DNA of 13,661 nt from Bacillota bacterium (GTDB lineage Bacteria; Bacillota; Sulfobacillia; Thermaerobacterales; Thermaerobacteraceae). Below the pieces are notes generated by a model that was not told the origin of the DNA, searched no databases, and worked only from the letters and a program-made list of their open reading frames with translations. Where the stretch lies: positions 1-13,661 of the forward strand of contig QGUQ01000013.1 of the NCBI GenBank assembly GCA_003242195.1. Reading direction: 5' to 3'. Shown piece after piece: positions 6,809 through 13,661 of the stretch (position 1 is its first letter; each line of letters starts with the position of its first letter). The position numbers and the translations under genes are program-made.

Positions 6809-8489
6809 ACGAGTGACTGGCGCGGTAAGCCCGGAGGGCCAATCCCAGCAGGTAGAAATTCTGGGGGTCGCTCACGTCGATGCCCGTCCGCTTTTCGAAC
6901 TGATTCAGGCGATAGCGGACGGTGTTGCGGTGCAGCGAAAGGATCTCCGCTGCCCGCGACACGTCGCCGCGGGCACGGACCAGCGCCTCGACCGTTTCCA
7001 GCATGGCCGCGCGCTGGTTGGGGGGAAGTTTGAAGACCGGACCGAGGAGGGCTTCGATGAGCGCCTGGGCATCCTCCGAGCGGTACCACCCGTAGAGGTA
7101 GCGCTCCGGCCCGATTTCCTCGGCGGTCACGACCGCCGCCGAGCCGCGAAGGGCGTAGCCGAGGTGCAGGCTGTGCTTGGCATTCCGGTACGACCTGCGC
7201 AGCCCGTCGATGCCGCGGTCCGTGGTACCGACGCCTCCGGACAGGGGCAGGTCATGACCCGATTTGCGAACCCGCTGAATCGCCTCCAGCAGGAGCTGGC
7301 GGACCTCGTCCGTCGACCAGACGGGGCGGTCCGGGTGCCGGAGGACCACCAGGAACGTACCGGGTTCCGGTGCCACGCCGTAGGCCCACCACCCCCTGCT
7401 GCGGGCATGTTGCTCCAGGATATCCAGCACGATGCTCTCCATCTCCGAGGCCTGCGCGTCCGTCCACGCCCGGGAACGAACGAGATCCACGTAGTCGGGG
7501 ATGCGGAGCAGAGCCACCGTATGGTGGGCGGAGAGGTCCCAACCGGCCTCCCGGGCCCGGGAGACGACCTCCGGCTTCACGGCCGACGTCGACAAGACCA
7601 GCTCCCTGATCAGATCCAATTTGGACCGCAACCGGATCTCCCACGTCATCCAGCGGTGTTCCAGGGAGGAGTGAATGATGGGGGCCGCCACGGCAAACAG
7701 GCGCTGCACGACGAAGTCCTGATGGGGCCGGTCGGCGTAGACGCCATGGATGAGATACGCCGTTTCCACCCGGTGCCTCAACTTGATGACCATCACCGCA
7801 TGGAGGCGGCCCTCTTCTCGGTACAGCATCGGGTGGGCCGGTTCTTCGTCCCAGGAGACAGGCGGCAGGTCCCTCTCGGCGGGATCCAGGCCCGGCCAGG
7901 GCGCCATGCGGCAGCTGCCATTCAAGGACTCCCCCAGCAAGGCCACGATACTTTCGACCGCCTGCCCTTCACGCCACGCGTTGAAGACCCGGCTGATCGC
8001 CGCGTCCAGTCGCTGGTAGGCCGCCAGCAACGCGTTCTGCTTCAGCAGGGCCAGTCTCTCGGCGACCGCCATGACGCTCACGGGCCCGAGGTCCAGCACG
8101 GGCATCTGGTACCGGTCCGCCAGGAGCAACAGCGACTTGGGAACCGCCGGCCGGGGCGCGTGTTCGGGCAACCCCGCCGACGACGCCCCGTCACCGCGGG
8201 CGGCCTCCCGGGGGGCAGCGGCGCAGCCCGCGCCCCGGAATTGAACGAGCAGCCCGCTGGCGCCCACAGCGCTCAGGCGGCGAATCAGGACGTCCAGCCA
8301 TGGCGACGTCGGCGGGACCACGTAGGGCGGCAAGTAGTACAGGACGCGGCTCGTCCACGGCTGGTCCCTGAGCGGTGTCTCACAAAGCATGATGGCGTCG
8401 ACGGGCCGGTCGAGCCCGGACGCCCCCGCGAGGACGGTAATCCCGGCCATGTCCTCTTGCTGCAACAGCTCGCGCAACGTGACGCTCAA
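6807..8489 (-). CDS. PucR/CdaR-family transcriptional regulator
   Basis: A 560-residue DNA-binding regulator of the PucR family, whose members typically activate purine, allantoin or amino-acid-derivative catabolism genes. Residues 1-125 form the PucR N-terminal domain (begins SVTLRELLQQ), interrupted at about 84-118 by an Ala/Gly/Pro-rich segment that looks like a flexible insertion. The middle contains a CdaR GGDEF-like region (about 330-450; 'GVGTTDRGIDGLRRSYRNAKHSL' region). The last 65 residues are a helix-turn-helix of the HTH_30 type, with SLHRNTVRYRLNQFEKRTG as the recognition region. Translation likely starts at a TTG at 8487-8489 with AAAGGGG at 8500-8506; no ATG fits the domain start better. 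It lies directly upstream of and co-oriented with the permease/DUF917/HyuA cassette, with a palindromic operator candidate in between, so it is the likely local regulator, perhaps autoregulated. Confidence 0.92.
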   Translation of the reverse strand: MSVTLRELLQQEDMAGITVLAGASGLDRPVDAIMLCETPLRDQPWTSRVLYYLPPYVVPPTSPWLDVLIRRLSAVGASGLLVQFRGAGCAAAPREAARGDGASSAGLPEHAPRPAVPKSLLLLADRYQMPVLDLGPVSVMAVAERLALLKQNALLAAYQRLDAAISRVFNAWREGQAVESIVALLGESLNGSCRMAPWPGLDPAERDLPPVSWDEEPAHPMLYREEGRLHAVMVIKLRHRVETAYLIHGVYADRPHQDFVVQRLFAVAAPIIHSSLEHRWMTWEIRLRSKLDLIRELVLSTSAVKPEVVSRAREAGWDLSAHHTVALLRIPDYVDLVRSRAWTDAQASEMESIVLDILEQHARSRGWWAYGVAPEPGTFLVVLRHPDRPVWSTDEVRQLLLEAIQRVRKSGHDLPLSGGVGTTDRGIDGLRRSYRNAKHSLHLGYALRGSAAVVTAEEIGPERYLYGWYRSEDAQALIEALLGPVFKLPPNQRAAMLETVEALVRARGDVSRAAEILSLHRNTVRYRLNQFEKRTGIDVSDPQNFYLLGLALRAYRASHS

Positions 8490-8584
8490 GGACTGCCAGC
8501 CCCTTTCCGCTCGGCACCGCTGGCGGTGGCGTACCTGAGCCCTTGAGGGCCGCCGGCCGGCAGCCGCGCTACCCCTTTGACCCC

Positions 8585-8603
8585 GGCCGCCGCCGGCGCG
8601 GCC
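8585..8603 (-). terminator. GC-rich hairpin after hypF
   Basis: ggccgc (8585-8590) and gcggcc (8598-8603) pair around a seven-base loop, beginning 6 bases beyond the hypF stop on the minus strand. There is no U tract. It may end the hyp transcript before the regulator gene. The rest of the 120-base gap holds no other recognisable signal. Confidence 0.3.
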
Positions 8604-8609
8604 TCACCC

Positions 8610-10865
8610 TCAGGGGGCCAGGGTCGCCGCCACCGCGGCCTGCCCCAGACTGATGCCTCCGTCGTTGACCGGTACGTCGCGGCCCGTCCAGACCTCCAGG
8701 GCGGCGCCAGCGAACAGGTCCTTCAGGTCCTCCAGGAGCAGCTGGTTCTGGAACACGCCGCCCGACAGGACCACCACGTCAGCCCCGTGGGCCTCGGCGA
8801 GGGCGGTTGCCGCCCGGTAGATCCCTTCGGCCAGCCCGCGATGGAACGCCCGGGCGATGGCGGCCGCATCCCGACCGCGCAGCCGGTCTGCCACCACCGC
8901 CTCCAGCAGGGGGCGAAAATCCAGCTCCCGCCCGTCCCAGGGCATGGGATAGGCGCCGGCCGGCGCCGCGCCGCGGGCCAGATGCTCCAGCCAGATGGCC
9001 GCCTGCCCCTCGAAGGTGATGCCGCCGGAGAAGCCCACCAGGGCGGCCACGGTGTCGAACAAGCGCCCGGCGGACGTGGTGGGAAAGACCCGCACCCGTT
9101 TCTCCACCAGCTTCCACGCCGTGGCGAAGCGCCCGGGAAGGGCCAGCCGCTCCCGGACCTCCGCCGCCAGATCGGGGAGGTCCACGAAGAACCCGGCCGC
9201 TGCCTGGGCGGGAAAGCGGGCCGCCGCATCCCCACCGGGCAGGACGGCGTAGCGCAGGTGGCCCTCCCGGCTGAGGCCCTCTTCCAAGCTGCCCACGAAG
9301 AACTCCCCGCCCCAGATGGCACCGTCATCCCCGTACCCCGTACCGTCGAAGGCCACGCCCACCACCCTGCGGCCCATCTCGCCCCGCTCGGCCAGGACGG
9401 CGGCGACGTGGGCCCGGTGGTGCTGCACGCCGTGATGGGCGCGGGCAGGAAGGGAGCGGGCGAAGGCGGAGGACCGGTAGTCGGGATGGAGGTCGAAGGC
9501 CACCACCGTTTCCTCCACCGGCACCTCGTACATGCGGAGGAGGTCGTGCACCACCCGCTCGAAGGCCTGGTACGCCTCGTAGTGCTCCAGATCCCCGATG
9601 TGCTGGCTCGTGATGGCCTGGCCCCCCACCACCAGGGTGACCGTGTTCTTGAGATCGGCCCCCAGGGCCAGGACGGGCGCCCCGGCCGGCAGGGAGGCAA
9701 CGGGCAACGGCGCGTATCCGCGCCCGCGGCGGATCACCATGGGGCCGAAGGGGCCGACGCGGGTGACGGAATCGTCCACGTACCGGGCGATGGGGCGCTC
9801 GCCCATGAGGAAGGCGTCGGCGATGTCCCCCAGGCGCCGGCGGGCGTCGTCGTCCTCGTAGACAGTGGGCTCGCTGGACCGGTTGGCACTGGTCATGACG
9901 AGCACCGGGGGCGCGCCGAAGTGGAAGAGCAGGTGGTGGAGGGGCGTATAAGGGAGCATGACGCCCAGATCCCGATTACCGGGCGCGACGCCGGGCAATT
10001 CCCGCCGGGCCGGGGCCAGCACGATGGGGCGCGCCGGCGAGGTGAGCAGTTCTTCGGCCTCGGGCGACAGTTCCACCACCGTCCGGGCGGTCTCCACGTC
10101 CCGCACCATCAGGGCGAAGGGCTTGTCCTCCCGCCGCTTGCGCTGGCGCAGCGTCGCCACGGCGCGGGCGTTCTCCGCGTCACAGGCCAGGTGGTACCCG
10201 CCCAGACCTTTGACGGCCAGGATCCACCCTTCCTTGAGCAGGGTCGCCGCCCGGGCGATGGCCTCCCGGTCGTCGCGAACCGGGTCGCCCGCACCCAGGA
10301 GGTAATAGTGGGGCCCGCAGCGGGGGCAGGCGACGGGCTGGGCGTGGAAGCGCCGGTCCCGGGGGTCGGCATACTGGGCTGCACACAGCGGGCACATCTC
10401 CCAGGCCCGCATCGTGGTGCGGCAGCGGTCGTAGGGCAGTCCCTCGATGACCGTGTACCGCGGCCCGCAGTCCGTGCAATTGATGTAGGGATACAGATAG
10501 CGGGGGTCGCGGGGGTCGAACAGCTCCTCGAGGCACGCCGGGCATGTGGCCATGTCCGGAGGAATGCGGGCGGTCGGACGGTCGCCGCCCGCGCTGGCCC
10601 GGATGACAAAGGCATCGTGCCCCTCCAGGGGCACGTCCTGGATCTCCACGGAGGTCACCCGCGCGGCCGCTGGCGGCCGCTGCTCCAGGTCGGTGACGAA
10701 GCCCTCCAGGGCGGCGGGCTCGCCCTCGGCGTGGATGACCACGCCCTCCACGCCGTTCAGGACCCAGCCGGTGATCCCCCACCGCTCTGCCACGCGGTAG
10801 ACGAAGGGACGAAAGCCGACCCCCTGGACCACTCCCCGGACCCGGATGCGCCACGCCGCCTTCAT
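8610..10865 (-). CDS. hypF: HypF, carbamoyltransferase for NiFe-hydrogenase maturation
   Basis: A full-length 751-residue HypF. It converts carbamoyl phosphate and ATP to carbamoyl-AMP and transfers the carbamoyl group to the C-terminal cysteine of HypE, the first step in making the cyanide ligands of the NiFe site. Domain order is complete: acylphosphatase (1-90, GVVQGVGFRPF with R19, and N37); two zinc fingers with eight cysteines at 108/111, 130/133, 158/161 and 180/183, in the exact C-x2-C-x18-C-x2-C-x24-C-x2-C-x18-C-x2-C pattern; a YrdC/Sua5-like nucleotide-binding domain (about 200-385, KGLGGYHLACDA, KRREDKPFA, TSANRSSEP); and a Kae1-like domain with HHRAH at 482-486, DGTGYGDDG at 507-515, SGGVFQN at 701-707 and NDGGISLGQ at 734-742. 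The ATG at 10863-10865 has GGGAGGG at 10872-10878. The frame stays open to 11210 but that extension is antisense-like filler across the glutaredoxin gene. Confidence 0.97.
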   Translation of the reverse strand: MKAAWRIRVRGVVQGVGFRPFVYRVAERWGITGWVLNGVEGVVIHAEGEPAALEGFVTDLEQRPPAAARVTSVEIQDVPLEGHDAFVIRASAGGDRPTARIPPDMATCPACLEELFDPRDPRYLYPYINCTDCGPRYTVIEGLPYDRCRTTMRAWEMCPLCAAQYADPRDRRFHAQPVACPRCGPHYYLLGAGDPVRDDREAIARAATLLKEGWILAVKGLGGYHLACDAENARAVATLRQRKRREDKPFALMVRDVETARTVVELSPEAEELLTSPARPIVLAPARRELPGVAPGNRDLGVMLPYTPLHHLLFHFGAPPVLVMTSANRSSEPTVYEDDDARRRLGDIADAFLMGERPIARYVDDSVTRVGPFGPMVIRRGRGYAPLPVASLPAGAPVLALGADLKNTVTLVVGGQAITSQHIGDLEHYEAYQAFERVVHDLLRMYEVPVEETVVAFDLHPDYRSSAFARSLPARAHHGVQHHRAHVAAVLAERGEMGRRVVGVAFDGTGYGDDGAIWGGEFFVGSLEEGLSREGHLRYAVLPGGDAAARFPAQAAAGFFVDLPDLAAEVRERLALPGRFATAWKLVEKRVRVFPTTSAGRLFDTVAALVGFSGGITFEGQAAIWLEHLARGAAPAGAYPMPWDGRELDFRPLLEAVVADRLRGRDAAAIARAFHRGLAEGIYRAATALAEAHGADVVVLSGGVFQNQLLLEDLKDLFAGAALEVWTGRDVPVNDGGISLGQAAVAATLAP

Positions 10866-10956
10866 CGCCGTCCCTCCCGCGCTGCCGTGAAGGGTCGATG
10901 TCGGTGACCGGAGCCGGAGTGCTGGATTGCTGGAGTGGGGGCCGGGGCGATCCTCG

Positions 10957-11214
10957 TCAGCCGGGCAGCCCGCCGCGTTCCCCGCCGGCCGGCGGGGTGG
11001 CGAGGCAGGTTCGTCCCAGATAACCCACCTGCACCACCCGCCCGTTTTCCACCAGGACGGGTACCGCCCGGCCCCCGGTGAGGTCCACGAGGCGCCGGAA
11101 GGCCTCGGGATCCGCCTCGACGTCGTACTCGCGGAACTCCCGGCCCTCCAGCCACAGCGCTTCCCGCAGCTCGCGGGTGTAGGGGCAGGTGGGGGTGCCG
11201 TAGAGTTCAAGCAT
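10957..11214 (-). CDS. glutaredoxin-like protein with CPYT motif
   Basis: An 85-residue thioredoxin-fold protein. Residues 1-68 match the glutaredoxin pattern: LELYGTPTCPYT with the redox pair position C10-P-Y-T13 (only the first cysteine kept, as in monothiol types), the YDVEADPEA strand, and the cis-proline segment VPVLVENGRVVQVG at 51-64. A second cysteine, C70, follows in GRTCLA. This resembles a small family NCBI calls Uxx-star glutaredoxin-like (seleno)proteins, in which, as I recall, a Cys or Sec stands two residues from the stop; here 15 further residues (ending GGLPG) follow C70. C70 is encoded by TGC, so it is not selenocysteine. The start overlaps the end of the SIS gene by 8 bases with GGTGGTGA as ribosome binding site, so the pair is translationally coupled. 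Its place between hypE and hypF suggests redox help in hydrogenase maturation, which is inference. Confidence 0.8.
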   Translation of the reverse strand: MLELYGTPTCPYTRELREALWLEGREFREYDVEADPEAFRRLVDLTGGRAVPVLVENGRVVQVGYLGRTCLATPPAGGERGGLPG

Positions 11215-12394
11215 CGCCGGTCACCACCGCCAGTCCCTCACGCACGACGTGGTAGACGGATGCGTGGACCTCCTGGATGCGGGGCACGTAGTCCGACCGC
11301 ACCACGATGGCGATGTCGGCCAGGCCACGGCGCACTACCTCGCCGCCGTCGTAGCCCAGCAGTGCCAGGGTGTAGAGTCCGCGCTTGCGCGCTTCTTCCA
11401 GGGCGAGGACGATGTTGCGGGAGTTCCCGCTGGTGGAGATGGCCGCGACCACGTCCCCGGGTCGCGCCTGGGCGATCACCTGGCGTAGGAAGATGACCTC
11501 GGCTCCCACGTCGTTGGCCAGGGCCGAGATCACGGCGGGGTCCATGGCCAGGGAGACGGCCGGCAACGGCCGCCAGCCCCGAGGCGGGAGGCTCATGTCC
11601 AGGGCCCAGTCGTTGGCGTCGGTGGCCGATCCCCCGTTGCCCAGGAGGATCAGCCGGCCCCCGGCCTCAAGGCGTTCCGCCAGGATCTGGATGACCCGGA
11701 GGATGGCGCCTGCCTGGGAAGCGGCGACCGCCTCCCGCAGGCGGGCCGTGTCCTCCGCCTTGGCCGCGATGGACGCGGCCACCTCCCCCACCAGCTCCGC
11801 GGTCTCCCGTTCCCGCCCGGTGAGGAAGGGGTAGAGGAACCCGGCCGCGCCGGCGTCACCGGCCGCGGCGCCCCGGTGTTCGAAGAAGACGTGGACCGTC
11901 TCCCACAGGGTGTGATAGAGGATCTCCAGCATCTCCTGGTGGACGAAGGGGTCGTCGTCGGCCGGCTCCACCCCGCCATCGGGCGTGCCGGCGCCTGCCG
12001 GGCCCTGCAGGGCGAGGCACAGCACGCCGCGGCGTCGTGCCTCAGCCAGCGCGGCGGCCACTTCCGGGTCGCCCTCGGGCGGACCGATCCCGATGAACAC
12101 GTCCTCCGGGCGCAGAAGGGCCTCCAGACCCCCGGGCAACAGAGGCGACAGGTCCACGGCCGGAAGCGCCCTCTTGCCGACGATGACCGGATGGACGAAC
12201 TCCACCGCCACGTGCTGGGCGTCGGTGGCATAGACGCCCCGCCCCGCGGCCACCAGGCGGCCCCCCGCAAGGAAGCGGCCCGCCATCTCGCGGCAGGCGA
12301 GGGCGAGCCGCTCCGCTTGGCCGGGGAAGAAGCGGGCCGACACGTCGTTGCGATACAGCAGGCGCTCCCTCACCCACCGTTCCGATAGCATCAT
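11207..12394 (-). CDS. tandem SIS-domain protein (GmhA/DiaA-like) in the hyp operon
   Basis: A 395-residue protein built of two SIS domains. The C-terminal half resembles phosphoheptose isomerase GmhA and DiaA: GNGGSATDA at 252-260, the phosphate-binding STSGNS at 320-325, ALEEARKRGL at 331-340 and the helix IQEVHASVYHVV at 373-384. The N-terminal half repeats the same layout: GGRL at 44-47 aligns with 245-248 and ATDA at 56-59 with 257-260, both offset by exactly 201 residues. There the STSGNS site is replaced by GPPEGD (104-109), so it has probably lost phosphosugar binding. Typical GmhA is about 190 residues, so this is a duplication and fusion. The ATG at 12392-12394 has GGAGG at 12402-12406 and lies 20 bases after the hypE stop. 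The same frame stays open through hypE to 13504, but that part is hypE read in the wrong frame. Its role in hydrogenase maturation is unknown. Confidence 0.85.
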   Translation of the reverse strand: MMLSERWVRERLLYRNDVSARFFPGQAERLALACREMAGRFLAGGRLVAAGRGVYATDAQHVAVEFVHPVIVGKRALPAVDLSPLLPGGLEALLRPEDVFIGIGPPEGDPEVAAALAEARRRGVLCLALQGPAGAGTPDGGVEPADDDPFVHQEMLEILYHTLWETVHVFFEHRGAAAGDAGAAGFLYPFLTGRERETAELVGEVAASIAAKAEDTARLREAVAASQAGAILRVIQILAERLEAGGRLILLGNGGSATDANDWALDMSLPPRGWRPLPAVSLAMDPAVISALANDVGAEVIFLRQVIAQARPGDVVAAISTSGNSRNIVLALEEARKRGLYTLALLGYDGGEVVRRGLADIAIVVRSDYVPRIQEVHASVYHVVREGLAVVTGDA

Positions 12395-12414
12395 GCCCGA
12401 ACCTCCGGCCCTCC

Positions 12415-13458
12415 CTAGCAAATACGCGGCAAGGGATCGCCCACCAGCATGTCCACCACGCGCGTGCCGCCGAAGGACGAGCGGGCCAGGACCACCCCCG
12501 CGGGTTCCGCCCCAATCTCGCCGATGCGGGCGGCTTCCTCCCCGCCGGGAACCCCCCGCAGGGCCTCGAGGGCCGCCTCGGCATGCTCCGGCGATACCAC
12601 GGCCAGGAACTGCCCCTCGTTGGCGATGTGCAGCGGATCGAGCCCCAGGATCTCGCAGGCACCCCGCACCGCCGGCCGCACGGGGATGGCCTCCTCGTCC
12701 AGCAGGACCGCCACCCGGGCCTGCCGGGCCAGTTCGTTCAGGGCCGTGGCCACGCCGCCGCGGGTGGGGTCGCGCATCCACCGGATGCCGGAGCCCGCCG
12801 CCTCGATCATGGCGGAGACCAGGGGCCACACGGGCCGCGTATCCGAAGTGAGGTCGGCCTCCAGGTCCAGTTCGCCCCGGGCCAGCAGGACCGTGATCCC
12901 GTGGTCGCCGATGGGCCCCGAGAGCAGGATCTGGTCCCCCGGCCGCACCGACGCCGCCGACAGGTGGACGCGGGGATCCACCACGCCGATGCCGGCCGTG
13001 GTGACGTAGAGCCCGTCGGCCTTGCCGTGTTCCACCACCTTGGTGTCCCCGCCGACCACCCGGACACCGGCATGCCGAGCGGCCTCGGCCATGGCCGCCA
13101 CCTCTTGCTCCAGGACCTCCGCGGGCAGGCCGGCCTCCAGGATCCACGTGGCCACCAGGGCCAGGGGTCGGGCGCCGGAAACGGCCAGGTCGTTCACCGT
13201 ACCGTGAATGGCCAGCTCGCCGATGGACCCTCCCGGGAACCGCAGGGGCTTGACGACGAAGCTGTCCGCCGTCAGGGCCAGGCGGAGGCCGCCGGTGCCG
13301 GGGAGCTCCACGCATGCCGCGTCCCCCAACTCGGCGAGCACCTCGTTGGCCAGGTAGGGTAGCATCAGGCCCTCGATCAGCCGCCGGCTGGCCTTGCCCC
13401 CGGCGCCGTGGGCCAGCTCGATGCTGGCGTCCGGGAAGCGCACGCGGGTCGTCTCCAT
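12415..13458 (-). CDS. hypE: HypE, thiocarboxamide dehydratase for NiFe-hydrogenase maturation
   Basis: A complete 347-residue HypE of the PurM/ThiL-like ATPase fold. It accepts a carbamoyl group from HypF on its C-terminal cysteine and dehydrates it with ATP to a thiocyanate, which is passed as cyanide to the iron held by HypC-HypD. Landmarks are HGAGGK at 17-22, TADSFVV at 63-69, NDLAVSGA at 89-96, GGDTKVV at 136-142, RDPTRGGVA at 229-237, NEGQF at 280-284, and the essential PRIC tail at 344-347 with C347 as the last residue. The ATG at 13456-13458 is preceded by GGGAGAGG at a slightly long distance (about 12 bases), with the small palindrome ggggattcccc in between. It follows hypD by 117 bases and precedes the SIS gene by 20 bases, so it belongs to the same operon. 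Confidence 0.97.
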   Translation of the reverse strand: METTRVRFPDASIELAHGAGGKASRRLIEGLMLPYLANEVLAELGDAACVELPGTGGLRLALTADSFVVKPLRFPGGSIGELAIHGTVNDLAVSGARPLALVATWILEAGLPAEVLEQEVAAMAEAARHAGVRVVGGDTKVVEHGKADGLYVTTAGIGVVDPRVHLSAASVRPGDQILLSGPIGDHGITVLLARGELDLEADLTSDTRPVWPLVSAMIEAAGSGIRWMRDPTRGGVATALNELARQARVAVLLDEEAIPVRPAVRGACEILGLDPLHIANEGQFLAVVSPEHAEAALEALRGVPGGEEAARIGEIGAEPAGVVLARSSFGGTRVVDMLVGDPLPRIC

Positions 13459-13575
13459 GGGGATTCCCCGCCTCTCCCTCTTCAGACTTGCCGGACTCGG
13501 ACATTACGCCACGTCAGGCGCAGGGGCGCCGCCCGGGCCAGGACAGCCCCCTGGACCCCGCAGGGCCCGCCCACG
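13459..13575 (-). other. hypD-hypE intergenic region with small repeats
   Basis: This 117-base spacer is longer than the other gaps in the hyp cluster. It contains the palindrome ggggattcccc (13459-13469) directly in front of the hypE start codon, and the 8-base word ccacgtca twice, at 13509-13516 and at 13571-13578 where it overlaps the hypD stop. No gene is recognisable. The repeats are short enough to be chance in GC-rich DNA. Confidence 0.35.
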
Positions 13576-13661
13576 TCACCCGCCCGCGGCCTGCCGCAGG
13601 TAGACGTGGTGGTAGTAGGCGGCGCACGCCCCCTCCGAGGATACCATCAGCGCTGCCTCTT
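13576..13661 (-). CDS. hypD: HypD, C-terminal end only (cut by right edge)
   Basis: The last 27 codons and stop of a gene entering from the right edge. The translation reads EAALMVSSEGACAAYY followed by a short tail HHVYLRQAAGG and a TGA at 13576-13578. The segment MVSSEG-C-AAYY is the conserved C terminus of HypD, the iron-sulfur protein that with HypC builds the Fe(CN)2CO unit. Its position directly before hypE, as in many hyp operons, supports the call. Only the tail is visible, so its iron-sulfur cysteines and catalytic motifs cannot be checked here. Confidence 0.85.
   Translation of the reverse strand, partial: EAALMVSSEGACAAYYHHVYLRQAAGG

Noticed and set aside
4163..7033. Very long plus-strand open frame of over 950 codons across DUF917, the permease and beyond
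   Set aside because: It is antisense to genes with clear family motifs, is full of His, Gly, Arg, Gln and Asp typical of reverse reading of GC-rich genes, and matches no family I know. The similar plus-strand frames at 6687-8546, 8577-10907 and 1341-2633 are rejected for the same reason.
10866..11210. 115-residue N-terminal extension of HypF
   Set aside because: The acylphosphatase domain starts right at the ATG at 10865, which has a good ribosome binding site. The extension overlaps the glutaredoxin gene out of frame and looks like filler.
13459..13469. ggggattcccc as a regulatory hairpin between the hypE ribosome binding site and start codon
   Set aside because: The stem is only four base pairs with a three-base loop and is likely chance in this composition. 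It is recorded as a spacer property, not as a regulatory element.
12395..13504. Apparent 370-residue N-terminal extension of the SIS protein
   Set aside because: This stretch is hypE read in another frame. The hypE frame carries all HypE motifs and its own stop, and the SIS gene has its own ATG and GGAGG at 12394-12406.

Overview
The window is about two-thirds G+C, every supportable gene lies on the minus strand, and most starts are preceded by strong GGAGG-type ribosome binding sites. Together with the gene content this suggests a high-GC, probably thermophilic or anaerobic Gram-positive lineage (Thermaerobacter- or Symbiobacterium-like Firmicutes). That placement is inference; no rRNA or other taxonomic marker is present. 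Transcription runs from the right edge (13661) to the left edge (1).

Right block (13661 to 8610) is a NiFe-hydrogenase maturation operon. It holds the 3' end of hypD (cut by the window edge), complete hypE ending in the PRIC tail, a 395-residue protein made of two tandem SIS (phosphosugar isomerase-type) domains, a small CPYT glutaredoxin-like protein overlapping it by 8 bases, and complete hypF. HypF makes and delivers the carbamoyl group, HypE dehydrates it to a thiocyanate, and HypD with HypC assembles Fe(CN)2CO. The SIS and glutaredoxin genes sit between two core maturation genes and have no textbook role there.

Middle block (8489 to 1416) looks like a regulated uptake and breakdown cassette for a hydantoin-like or other N-heterocyclic compound. 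A PucR-family activator is followed, after an AT-rich control region holding a perfect 7-3-7 inverted repeat, by an NCS1 (CodB/Mhp1-type) permease, a DUF917 (S-methyl-thiohydantoin desulfurase-like) protein, a HyuA-like ATP-dependent hydantoinase/oxoprolinase subunit, and a second DUF917 paralogue. The last three genes are tightly spaced or overlapping and should be translated together. I read this as import, ring processing by the two DUF917 proteins, and ATP-driven ring opening by HyuA. The substrate is not determined by the sequence.

Left block (1415 to 1): a GC-rich hairpin region, a short Rossmann-fold SDR-like protein whose Shine-Dalgarno lies in a tandem 8-bp repeat, a 197-base gap without a recognisable gene, and the N-terminal part of a membrane-anchored FMN-binding glutamate-synthase-like protein running off the left edge. 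Its last ~20 codons look degraded, as if the contig end were of low sequence quality. I found no tRNA, rRNA, CRISPR array, insertion sequence or origin.
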